This document shows positions 33,092-43,800 of a stretch of DNA of 64,000 nucleotides, one piece after another (within the stretch, counting starts at the first letter, position 1; each line of letters begins with the position of its first letter). A program made the translations under genes and the position numbers. The stretch is from Zea mays (Eukaryota; Streptophyta; Magnoliopsida; Poales; Poaceae): assembly GCF_902167145.1 (NCBI RefSeq), contig NC_050099.1, forward strand, positions 238,588,588 through 238,652,587, written 5' to 3'. Below the pieces are notes generated by a model. That model was given only the letters and a program-made list of their open reading frames with translations, did no database searches and was not told the DNA's origin.

Positions 33092-33380
33092 CGCGCAGAC
33101 TCGTAGTAGGCTATAGTAGTACCTTGCAAATATGTATCTTAAATAAATAAATAAAAGATGTTAGATGCCCGAATTAGAGCTCATAATATATTGGGTTCTT
33201 GAATGTCAAAGCTTCTACCAGCAATAATAATTAATTATCTCCCAAGAAATTACTCACGGTGGAATATATTATATCTTTATTTTACTAGGAAACAACAATT
33301 TAAGTTGGTAAGTCATTACTTCATTTGTCAACAATAATATCTCCTATATATCCATTGTCATAGATATTTTGTAAGGTATA
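33092..33380. other. AT-rich spacer
   Basis: I see no gene, repeat or signal in this stretch apart from short TAAA repeats near 33148. Confidence 0.5.
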
Positions 33381-33591
33381 GGCCCTGTTTGGCACAGCTG
33401 GTGCTTGTTGAAAAAGCAGCTTATCTGAGAAGCTGGTGAAAAGCAGCTTCTGTTTGTTGGCTGCTTTTAGTGTATTCTGAGAAGCAGCTGAACTGAGCTG
33501 AACTGATAAGTTGCTGCAGAAGCTGCCTGTTTGGCAGAACCTCTGCTTAAATTTGTGAAGAAGCTGAAAATAAGTTGTGCCAAACAGGGTC
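33381..33591. mobile_element. MITE, PIF/Harbinger or hAT type (211 bp)
   Basis: The inverted termini are GGCCCTGTTTGGCACA and TGTGCCAAACAGGGTC. The interior also pairs (AAGCAGCTTATCTGAGAAGC and similar), so the whole forms a hairpin. ATA flanks both ends and may be the target duplication. Confidence 0.8.
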
Positions 33592-34835
33592 ATAAGCTCG
33601 TTCTGAGTGGGAGTTTTATTAAAGTTCTATTGTCATTAAATGGCATGTCACGTAAACAAATAAGATGACATGACATACAATTTAATAAAGAGAGAAATAA
33701 GAGAGTTTCACGGGAGATAAGAGAGTTTCGTAGGGATAAAATTCTAGATACACTATTTTCTAAATAAATGTTGGCATGACAACCTTACGATAAAATATGC
33801 ATTGAGAATGATCTTATAATACAAATGCAGACGTTTAAAACGAACGAACACACACGTACGGACATACCCTCAATCCCTGTGCAACCAAACAAATCCTAAA
33901 AACATGGTCTATAACCGCAAACATATACACCCTACATTAAAATATTATTGTCGTTGAACCCTATGAAACTTCAATATAGACGAATACAGATCAAACCAAC
34001 TGAAACTGAGATACACTCGGGTTGCCAATGCCACACAGCTATATGTACTTCTTGTTTAAATAAAAATTGTGGTTGACGATAGTGAACCATTTCCCTGTTA
34101 TATATATATAAAGCTTACCGGTGCTCATTTAAAACCTCGCCAATGGTTATCAGTATTTTGTGCCCATTGGATCGAACGCAATAATTATGCCACGAAAATA
34201 ACTATACAATAATTATGCTCGTGGCGTCCTGCGCTGCACCGTACAGAACGCGCACGCACAGAATGTCAACGCACACTCACACAGAAAGTACCCCTAAAAA
34301 CGTGGGACGACAAATCTGCTGGTTTGATTTGGTCTGGAAAAAATATAGCCCCTCGACGTTCATGCACCCTCGCAGCCTGCAACCTTACTATATTGTTCTT
34401 GCATCCGGTTGTTCTTTTTATTTGTTTAAAAAAAATCCATAGTCCTGCCGTCTTGAAGGATATGTTTTTCTTTACCCATGCACGGCGGAGTTTAAATTTG
34501 CGCTGACTCGACTGCTCGTGAACAGAGACAAGTATGATATCGTTGAGTTCCAAATTTAAAAAAATCAATAAAAAAAATTTAAAACAGAATGTTGACGAGG
34601 GAAAAAAATATGAAGGTGCTTGCACACCTGTCACTCCATGCCGGACATCAACAGATTAATTGTTCAAGTGGTGGGAGTCAGCTGCTTCCAGTTTACCTGC
34701 CTGCGCCAGCGGTTGGTAGACAGGATTGTTGCCACGTGGACGAAATCTCCTGCCGCCAGCTGGTTGATCACGGCAGGCAGTCACATGCTTCTTGCCAAGA
34801 TTACCGCGAGGGTGTAATCGTCTGGGTTATATTAA
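33592..34835. other. upstream intergenic DNA of CKX
   Basis: Mostly AT-rich sequence with no convincing reading frame. 34620-34830 is more balanced in composition but unrecognised. A TATATATATAAAG run is at 34100. No transposon ends were identified. Confidence 0.45.
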
Positions 34836-35125
34836 GGCACCGTTTGCTTCCATTAAACTTTAGTCCCTACCTTATTTGGTTATAGTGATTAAACAGATTC
34901 TAACTACATTAAATACAACACATAAAGATCAAAATAATTTTTTTTGTTTCACACCAGTTTTCTAAGCAATAGCAATTGGAGTAAATGTTACCCTTTAATT
35001 CCTTTAGCACTCATGTGAGGGACTAAAGACTAAAGTCAATTATTCCCTATTTTAGTCCTTCTGTTTGGCAAAATAGAGACTAAACGGGACTAAAAGCCAG
35101 AAACTAAAGATTAGTCTCTCTAACC
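34836..35125. mobile_element. Tourist-like MITE, imperfect
   Basis: The left end GGCACCGTTTGCTTCCATTA with ACTTTAGTCCC is answered by GGGACTAAAG and GACTAAACGGGACTAAA motifs at 35010-35095. TTTAGTC/GACTAAA pairs are the mark of common maize Tourist elements. TAA precedes the left end. The right limit is uncertain by about 30 bp. Confidence 0.6.
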
Positions 35126-35278
35126 ATGACCGATTCAGGCTAGAACTACAGTCTATAACTACTTTTTACATAGATTAATTTATTCCTTTGCTATATACTA
35201 GTCTGTAAAAAAATTAAGATATATGTAAAAACAAACTGTAGCTACGCATGTTTTAGTTTAACATAGTTGATAGTTGTA

Positions 35279-35358
35279 CTCCTTCCGTTTCTTTTTAGTT
35301 GTCGCTGGATAGTTCAATTTTGTACTATCCAGCGACAACTAAAACGAAACGGATGGAG
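35279..35358. mobile_element. Stowaway MITE (80 bp)
   Basis: This is a near-perfect hairpin from CTCCTTCCGTTTC to GAAACGGATGGAG with a 12-base loop, flanked by the dinucleotide TA on both sides (35277-35278, 35359-35360). Termini, size and TA target are those of Stowaway (Tc1/mariner-derived) elements. It lies about 580 bp upstream of the CKX start codon. Confidence 0.92.
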
Positions 35359-35803
35359 TAATTTATTGAAGTCTACTCAAACAAAAAAAATTGCTATATG
35401 ATAGTTGTAAGAGAAAAGCTTTACCTTTTATTTGAGTAGGAAAGAGAACTAACAGGCAGCTTATATTTTGGCCACTGTACCGGCCCGCCCCAGCTATTTT
35501 TAAGCCAGCAAAGGCACGAAAAAAAAAATTCTCGGAATCTCTCTGACCTTACACGATCCATTTAAAAAACAACGACATTGCTCTGGCCAATGATCATTTC
35601 ATACTCTCAGCAAGTCAACATCTCCAAACCAGAAGATGGGACCCATCAACATAAGTTCACCACCAGTGTGGCTTCACAGGTACATTGCTCTTTGTTTTTA
35701 GCAAAGTCAATCAGCTTCAGAATATTCAGAACAAATTTCAGTAATCCGAAAGGCTGTTGTGCTTCCATTTGTCAACGTTTGCGAGGCCAGATGGTACCCC
35801 CGC

Positions 35804-35812
35804 CTATAAATA
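35804..35812 (+). promoter_or_regulatory. TATA box of the CKX gene
   Basis: CTATAAATA lies 125 bp upstream of the CKX ATG, in good context (CCCGCCTATAAATACC). Transcription would start near 35835-35845, giving a leader of about 95-100 bases. Confidence 0.75.
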
Positions 35813-35936
35813 CCATGGAAGTTCTTGGCCTCTAAGACACACAAGCGATCTCTACTCCTATAGTTTCTATAACCCCCACAAAAGCGTCCAGGTCCCACAG
35901 TCACCTCCGATTGCATTGTGTTGCCGCAAGACAAGC

Positions 35937-37739
35937 ATGGCAAGGACTCGTTTCGTGGCCGTCGCCGCCCTCCTCACAAGCTTCCTCTCCGTCGCTGTTG
36001 GGCAGCCCCGGCCACTGCCCGCCGCCGTCCTCCCGAGCGATCTTTTCGGGCTGGGCATCGCGTCGAGGATCCGCACGGACCGCAACTCGACGGCTAAGGC
36101 GGCGACGGACTTCGGCCAGATGGCGAGGGCAGCGCCGGAGGCCGTGTTCCACCCCGCCACGCCGGCCGACATCGCCGCGCTCGTCCGGTTCTCCGCCTCG
36201 TCGGTCGCTCCGTTCCCTGTGGCGCCGCGCGGGCAGGGCCACTCCTGGCGCGGCCAGGCGCTCGCCCCGGGCGGCGTCGTCGTGGACATGGGCTCGCTGG
36301 GGCGCGGCCCCCGCATCAACGTGTCCGTCGCGGAGCCGTTCGTCGACGTCGGCGGGGAGCAGCTGTGGGTCGACGTCCTCCGCGCCACGCTGCGACACGG
36401 CCTGGCGCCCCGCGTGTGGACCGACTACCTCCGGCTCACCGTCGGCGGCACGCTCTCCAACGCTGGCATCGGCGGGCAGGCGTTCCGGCACGGCCCGCAG
36501 ATCGCCAACGTGCATGAACTCGACGTCGTCACAGGTATTGATTGATCGATGGTTACACTCCCAGTGACAATTACATATGCAGCTAATCACACACGAATGC
36601 TAATAATAGTTTATACATGTCATGAACAATGCAGGCACAGGTGAGATGGTGACATGCTCCATGGACGTGAACTCGGACCTGTTCATGGCGGCTCTAGGTG
36701 GGTTAGGCCAGTTCGGGGTCATAACCAGGGCACGGATCCGGCTTGAGCCGGCGCCCAGGAGGGTGCGCTGGGTTCCACTTGCCTACACCGACGTCGCTAC
36801 TTTCACCAAGGATCAGGAGTTTCTCATATCGAACCGGGCTAGCCAAGTCGGGTTCGACTACGTCGAAGGCCAGGTCCAGCTCAGCCGGTCCTTGGTCGAA
36901 GGTCCCAAATCAACACCCTTCTTCTCCGGCGCCGATCTTGCTAGGCTTGCTGGACTCGCGTCGAGGACCGGACCTACTGCGATATACTACATCGAAGGCG
37001 CCATGTACTACACCGAGGACACCGCGATATCTGTGGATAAGGTACAGATCAGCTTGAACACAAAAAAAAAAACCTCGAACTTTATTGTTGCTTTGGACGA
37101 AAGGAAACTCATTTGTTGTTGATGTATGAATCGTTGCAGAAAATGAAGGCACTCCTGGATCAGCTGAGCTTCGAGCCAGGGTTTGCGTTCACCAAGGACG
37201 TGACGTTCGTGCAGTTCCTCGACCGGGTGCGCGAGGAGGAGAGGGTGCTCCGGTCAGCCGGCGCGTGGGAGGTGCCGCACCCATGGCTGAATCTCTTTGT
37301 CCCGCGGTCGCGCATCCTCGACTTCGACGACGGCGTGTTCAAGGCTCTACTCAAGGACTCCAACCCAGCTGGGATCATCCTCATGTACCCCATGAACAAG
37401 GACAGGTGGGACGACCGGATGACAGCGATGACCCCAGCCACGAACGACGACGACGTGTTCTATGCCGTCAGTTTCCTTTGGTCAGCACTGTCTGCAGACG
37501 ACGTGCCCCAGCTCGAGAGATGGAACAAGGCAGTGCTGGACTTCTGTGATCGGTCGGGGATAGAATGCAAGCAGTACCTGCCACACTACACATCTCAAGA
37601 CGGGTGGCGACGGCATTTCGGCGCGAAATGGAGCAGGATCGCTGAGCTGAAGGCCAGATATGACCCTCGGGCGTTGTTGTCGCCCGGCCAGAGGATTTTC
37701 CCGGTGCCAGTAGAGGCATCTGGCATTGCTTCTGCCTGA
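35937..37739 (+). CDS. CKX: cytokinin oxidase/dehydrogenase, FAD enzyme
   Basis: Three exons: 35937-36534, 36635-37041 and 37140-37739, with GT-AG introns of 100 and 98 bp, phases 1 and 0, giving 534 residues, the usual CKX length. CKX removes the N6 side chain of isopentenyladenine and zeatin-type cytokinins. A hydrophobic signal peptide occupies about residues 1-22, so secretion is expected. The FAD-binding domain has the motif PRGQGHS (99-103), where His102 should carry the covalent FAD. WTDYLRLTVGGTLSNAGIGG (161-180) contains the catalytic Asp163. QAFRHGPQI follows. The C-terminus has YDPRALLSPGQ, the family end motif. Possible N-glycosylation sites are Asn50 and Asn128. The start is supported by the signal peptide and the TATA distance. 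The maize paralogue number cannot be assigned from memory. Confidence 0.95.
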
Positions 37740-37741
37740 TT

Positions 37742-37865
37742 GACTGTTTGGTTCGTGGCTAAACCTGCCACACTTTACCTAAGGTTAGTCGTTCAAATTG
37801 AATAACTAACCTTAAGCAGAAAAGTTAGGTAAAGTGTGGCAAGTTAGTCATCAAACCAAACAGAC
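37742..37865. mobile_element. MITE in the CKX 3' untranslated region
   Basis: The termini are GACTGTTTGGTT and AACCAAACAGAC, and the interior arms CACACTTTACCTAA / TTAGGTAAAGTGTG make a long hairpin. It begins two bases after the CKX stop codon, so it must form most of the 3' untranslated region unless polyadenylation is very early. No clear target duplication is visible. Confidence 0.8.
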
Positions 37866-38701
37866 CCTCATGTATATCTTAGGTCTTTCATAGTAAGGTA
37901 GGTCTATTTTGTATTAATTAGGAAGCAATAGGGTACTGATTAGGAAGCAATAGGGTACTGACTTTAATCTTTTTTAGAGGTCTATTTGTACAAAAAAAAA
38001 TGGGTTGTTAAGAAGGTGAAAGCCAACGCAAGGGTGGTAAAAGAGAATTATAGAAATTAAGCCAGCCATTGGTGGCGACGGCTGCAACCCCTCCGCACCA
38101 TGCGAACCTCGTCAGCTTCCTCGACCTCGACCTTGTGATCCTCGCCGCTCACTCCGACCACCGTCATGTCCCATGCTTGATGACGACATAAATTCCAGAT
38201 CACATTCTAGCTCTTGCTAGATCGTCGGGACGGGGTCACTACGGACCAAAGAACGCAGCAGGTAACCCATACTCTTTCGTGACATTTACGTGACGAAAAA
38301 ATGACTAACTTTCGAGCAAACTAGCAAATGAACTAGTGAAGATCTCATCCAAAAAAAAATCCTATCTAGAGAAAGACATCTCCGTGTTGACCTAGGTCAG
38401 CCGACGAGCCTAGAATGCCATCCTTTATCGTCAGATCAAGAGAACAATAGCAACATGTGGTTGAAAAAAAATTTACGAAAACAATAGTAAATATAAAAAG
38501 ATCAATTCTGTGTTGGATATCTCAATCAACCATGTACCTCCCTATTTTAAAGGAAGTAGGAGTGGTCTTATACTATTAGAAAACTAATGTGGTATATGTC
38601 GCTTTTATAAAGTTTTCCTTAGATTGATCCATAGGAAACCATGGGCCTCTCAAAATTGGCGAGATCCAATTTGAGTGTCAACATATGGTCACCTGTTTTT
38701 A
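37866..38701. other. CKX downstream region
   Basis: A 19-base direct repeat (TAGGAAGCAATAGGGTACTG-like) occurs at about 37918 and 37939. 38060-38180 is GC richer with an open + stretch but no recognised protein. Otherwise there is nothing I can support. Confidence 0.45.
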
Positions 38702-38976
38702 GGCTTCCTTTATATTGCAGGATTGCTAAAACATAAGAATAGAAAAAATGTAGCAATGGAGTTACACGACACTTGCGTTCTGTAGGAAAATTTACAAGAG
38801 GTTGGACCTCATGTTAAAAATCCTCCAAATTCTCACTACAATGGTTCATTCCATAAAAAAATTTATAGGCTTTGTAGGAACTCAATCCTTTGTTCCAAAG
38901 GACTACATAGGAAAATTTTCTATAGGATTTCAATCCTTCTAAATTCCTTCACTTTTCCTTTGTTCCAAAGGAGGCC
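38702..38976. mobile_element. PIF/Harbinger-type MITE (275 bp)
   Basis: Ends are GGCTTCCTTT and AAAGGAGGCC (one mismatch), with TTA on both sides (38699-38701, 38977-38979) as the target duplication. It is AT rich and non-coding. Confidence 0.7.
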
Positions 38977-39119
38977 TTAGTTGAGGTTTATGCAAACCTA
39001 AAAAACATAAAGCACCAAGCAACAACGATAATCAAATCATTGGCTGTTCAAGATCTAAGGGTGATACATGTATCAATCATTATGTGAAAAGCACTTAGAC
39101 TTCTTGCCCAACATTTCAA

Positions 39120-39560
39120 AAATATCTTCTATTGATTATGACTAGCACCTTGCAACATCTCCAGCAGATATGAATTTCCAAATATCACTTTGATCACTTT
39201 ATAAGGACCTTTCCAACTTAGTGACCATTTGCCAAACTTATTTCTATTTTTTTCCAATTGATAGTATAGTTTTGCACATTAACCCCTAACTTGGAATAAC
39301 TTGCTTTTGACTCGAGCTTTATCTTTCTCCATTTCTTTAAGAGCATTTAATCTTTTTGTTCATTACCTCATCAATGTTATTTATATGATACATTACAACA
39401 GATAAACCATTTTGCTTAGCAAGCCTATACACATCTAAATTCACCTCAACGGGCAACAAAAATTCTTGCCTTTATACTAACTCAAAAGGAGAAACGTTTG
39501 TAGAACCATCTCTTGTACAATAGAAGATATGACACATGTTCTTGTATAATAGAAGATATG
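39120..39560 (-). pseudogene. degenerate gypsy pol remnant (integrase C-terminus)
   Basis: On the - strand, broken frames read ALKEMEKDKARVKSKLFQV, YYQLEKNRNKFGKWSLSWKG and PYKVIKVIFGNSYLLEMLQG. This matches the end of plant Ty3/gypsy integrases. Upstream, an NFCCPL..YRLAKQNG-like segment fits the preceding integrase block. Stops and frameshifts are frequent, so it is an old remnant without visible LTRs. Confidence 0.6.
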
Positions 39561-40115
39561 ACATATATTCTTGTATTGATATTGTCTTATTAAAAACTTT
39601 TATATGAGAAACCTTTGAATTTTGCAAATCTCAAAATCGTCACATAACAATTCTACAAACACTTTTAAAGTGTGAAGGTTGGTAGAGACTTTATGAATAA
39701 ACTTGCAAAGTTTTTGCATGTTTAATTTGCAATCTGGCTACTCCCCATTAAGCACCTATCTTTCAAGAAAAACTTGTCCTCCCATCACCTAACTTAGTGG
39801 ACATAGCCATGGCAAATAAATCTTGCAGCGTTTTGTGGACTGCATTTGAAGATGAGCTCATGGTTAGTGACAATCTGATCTGAAGCACCCAATTTAGATT
39901 TTGTAAATTTAATATCTCTAGGTCTAACAATGACCACCCTTTGCGTTCTTTCGTTCTCTCCAAAGAAAACCAATTCAAATTTTACCCGTGGCCTTTAAAG
40001 CCCAACGAGGAAGATCTAGGGCCATGGCATGATACATAACAGTGGAGGTGATCATGAATGGGACATAAACAACCCTCCAGACCTCTGTCATTAGCTCGGA
40101 TATCCAACCGAGTAG
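39561..40115. other. spacer between gypsy remnant and MITE
   Basis: A duplicated AATAGAAGATATGACA motif lies just left of this stretch (39518-39564). - strand frames around 39763-40331 have no recognised similarity. No gene is supported. Confidence 0.4.
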
Positions 40116-40241
40116 GGCCTTGTTCGTTTGTGTCGGATTGGTGGGTCGGAATGATTCCGAGCCGGATTGCTTCTCTAATTTATATAAACTTTGATTAACC
40201 GGAACGATTCCGGGTGCAATCCGATGTAACCGAACAAGGCC
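40116..40241. mobile_element. MITE with GGCCTTGTTCG ends (126 bp)
   Basis: Inverted ends GGCCTTGTTCG and CGAACAAGGCC flank the arms CCGGATTG/CAATCCG. It is bordered by TAG on the left and TAA on the right, near the TWA target of PIF/Harbinger MITEs. It lies about 560 bp downstream of the E2 stop codon. Confidence 0.75.
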
Positions 40242-40803
40242 TAAGAGACGAGTGATTCTGTTAATAAACACTGAGCTAAGGAGACGAAAATTCCTGAAGT
40301 CCCTTCTCGGAATAGCCGCAAAAGCAGCCATTACAGCAGTTTTGATTATATTTCAGCAAACTTAATAAATTTTTCCTATGAATCTGTCAGCCCAGGCGCT
40401 GTCATTAGGCAGGCCCTTTGATGGTATTAGACCATGCATCATAACATATTAACCCAATCCATGATTACCACTCTTATCAAGATATCATCAACGCATCAAA
40501 TCACGCTTACTGTGGAGAAGCTCAACAGATTTACACAATTTTTTTAAATCGCATAGCGATGTTCCAAAGAAAAAAAATCAAAAGTTATTTCCCATGTTGG
40601 CTGCTTTCATATTTATTCCCATCAATTGCCCGTGAGAACAATCCCAAAAATGACTTCAGGCCTCTATACGTTGATCCTAATTAACACTGGGAATATCATA
40701 ACGGCTCTGTGCTATTGGTTTGGAACTTTGGAGACGCCACCTTTGGGTGGCCTGGTTATTTAAACAACTTGACAAGAATTGTGTTAGGTCATCGATCCTA
40801 ACT
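40242..40803 (-). other. 3' flank and probable 3' untranslated region of E2
   Basis: This is moderately AT-rich DNA directly after the E2 stop codon in its reading direction. A polyadenylation site is expected in the first 200-300 bp. No other feature was seen. Confidence 0.5.
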
Positions 40804-43800
40804 TCACAGCAGCATCGAAGTCGGGTTCTCGATGTAGCCCTTGAATGCTTTCAGAAATTCCGCACCGATTGCACCTGCACAGTTTCCATGAACAGCATAG
40901 TTAATTCCCAGTCCACAGTCCATGGAGGCATCGCACAAAGACCAATAGCTTACCATCTATAACCCTGTGGTCACAGCTCAGTGTGGCTGACATGAACGAA
41001 CCAAACTCATACAGACCATCGGCGGAACCAGGTATCACCCTCTTCTCGGCTGCTCAAAAGAATGCAATTAACAATGGAAAAACATTAAGCACTACTCCTA
41101 CTAGCAAAACAATGATCAGCTATATCATTCTGAAGCAGCTAACATAGCGTACAAACAATACGCGTGCCACCTCACGTTTAGGCTAAACATCCTGTTTGCA
41201 GAACTGAATTACTAATCACTCAGGGCCACTATATTCAAGATTATGTACGATTTTTTGGTCCTAGTGCTAAAGCCAGGTTAGGGTAAAATGAGTTTAACAG
41301 ATCAGGGAAGTGTTATAAACGCAAAATACTACTGTTACTTCCACACATGAGCAATAGAGCAGCATGCTAGCATATAAGTGGAAATGTTCTGCAACTCATT
41401 ACCAGAACCAATAGCCAAAATTGCTGACTGAGGAGGATTTATGATGGCACAGAATTGTTTGATTCCGAAGGGACCTCCCAAGTTTGATATCGTGAAGGTG
41501 CCACCCTGAAAAATGCAGCAACAATATATCATGGTTTTTTTTCTCATTTCTTCTTTCCTGCTTAGCACACCTAGTATGCACGATATACCTCATAATCTGC
41601 TGGTTTTAAGCTATTGTCTCTTGCTTTTTGAGCCAACTGCTTCACCTCCTCAGCAATTGTACCAAGTCCCTTCTTGTCTGCATCCTGCAGCATAAGAGTT
41701 AGAATTTCTACAAAAGTACCAAGTTAGAAACAGAAACAGAAAGCTCAGTAGGAAAATTTGGAGTAGCCTACCCTAATTACTGGAACAAACAATCCGTGTT
41801 CAGTCTGCACAGCCACGTTGATGTTCACATTGTGATATCTGTACCAGAAATAAGTGCCATTTTTAACTGCTCTAGGGTACGAGATAATAGGACCTTTCCA
41901 GTACAAATGAACCATATGAACTTACTGGCGAATAAAATCATTCATCCATGAGCTGTTACACTGAGGGACCTTTCTAAGAGCCAAAGCTGCAGCCTGCATA
42001 TATCAAATAAACGACAGATTCAATAATGCACAGCAGAGAGGAAATTAATAGACTATATGTACAAATAACAAAAAGTGCACAAACCCAATATCCACAAACC
42101 TAAGTGCACATAGATTACCAAACCAAAAGGGAGAATCCGCAATTACCTTGATGACAAGATCATTGATAGATATTTTCTTTCCACCAGAAGCATCCTGCAG
42201 TGGATTCAGTTCACCTCGCAACCTGTGGATTAGAATGACACAACTCAAAGTTAGAAGTGCTGTCCCACCAACGAAAAGAGCTCTGTAAATCATATATTAG
42301 GTTAGAAACATACTTGACAAGTTTGTCAACACGTGCATCTACTGTCAAGTAGTAATGAGGAATGGTCTGTTTAGATGCTAGCAAGCGGTTTGCGGTAACC
42401 TGAAGACAACAGAAATCAACACATGCTCAAGTTACTAACATCTAATATGAAAAAAAAAAATGTTTCTGGCCATCAAAATTTACCTTTCTTATCTGTGCAT
42501 TTGGAATATCAACGTAACCTAACCCTGGAGCTGCAAAAGCCTCCCTCAGCCCACCCTTGGCTACAGAAGCATCATTAACGCCCGGGGGTGATAAGAAGTT
42601 AGATTACAGTTGGTTCAGCTAAATGAAGCCAAAAATGCCAAATCATGGAATATTATTATAGGAACAGCAGCAATCAAGATGTAGCATTATATAACCTAAA
42701 GTTACATAATTAAGAAGAAACTACAAGTGTACCAAGGATTCAGGGAAACAAGATAACTGGGGTAATTGAACTTTTCTTTGCAAAATCTAACTAGCATAAC
42801 ACTGCAGGGAACTAAAAGCATGTGATGGCACCACTTAGGGCCAGTTTACAGTTGGGTTGAGCTTTTTTTTCCAGGCTTCTGCACAAACAGTCTTGAAATA
42901 CTTGGCACCATGTTTGCCAAATCAGAGTAAACTCTAATGAAACCTGGCATGCAAAGGTTAATCTTTCCCTATTTTCTCACACAATTCTCATAAATAAATC
43001 ATTCCATTATTGTTTGGAAAGCTGAAGATCTGAAACATGGTTTTTAAAATCCATTAACAAAACATTAAACTGTTAAAGTAGTTCCAGCAAGTGTGGCTGC
43101 AACCATCAATCACAATGCCAAAGCAGAGCCTCAGTCTTGCCAGTTCAAATTCTTGTACGGATCCTTAAAGGTTCTAATGTAAGAGAATCCAACCCATGTT
43201 ATAATCTAAAGAGTCAGATTCAAGTACTCAACTAGAACAAACCATATACAACAATCAACAACAGGCAGTTCGCAAGGTGAATACATATTGGACCATCTAA
43301 AAAATCCAGCCAACTAAACAGAACATTGTATATCAATTATGGCAGAAACATCCGAATTTAACTTGACAGTACAAATGCATAGCTTAGAACTTAAACAGAA
43401 CAAATGTTTTCAAACAGAGAAGTAATAACTCACCCAAGTAATCTTCAATGTCTGCCTTCAAAATACGCCCATCAGGACCAGTACCTTTCACACTTGATAG
43501 TGGGACCTGATATAAGGAACAGAATCCTCAACGTTAACTACTATATTCATCAGAACTATCAATACAACTGATATAATAAGAACTAACATTGTTATCTTCA
43601 GCCAGTTTACGGGCAAGAGGGCTGGCAAATATGCGATCTCCAGATTGAGAAGCTTCTTCAATCTTTGGGGCCTTAACCTCAGGAGCCTGGGTAAGCTTCT
43701 TTTCCTCCACCTTTGGTTGTGAAGGTTCTGGTTGAGCCTTTGATTCAGCAGGAGCTACAGGTTCAGCTGAAGATGACGGCTTATAATCCTTAAACTTCTC

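Noticed and set aside
39975..40331. 118-residue - strand frame
   Set aside because: A third of it is the MITE at 40116-40241 and the rest is unrecognised.
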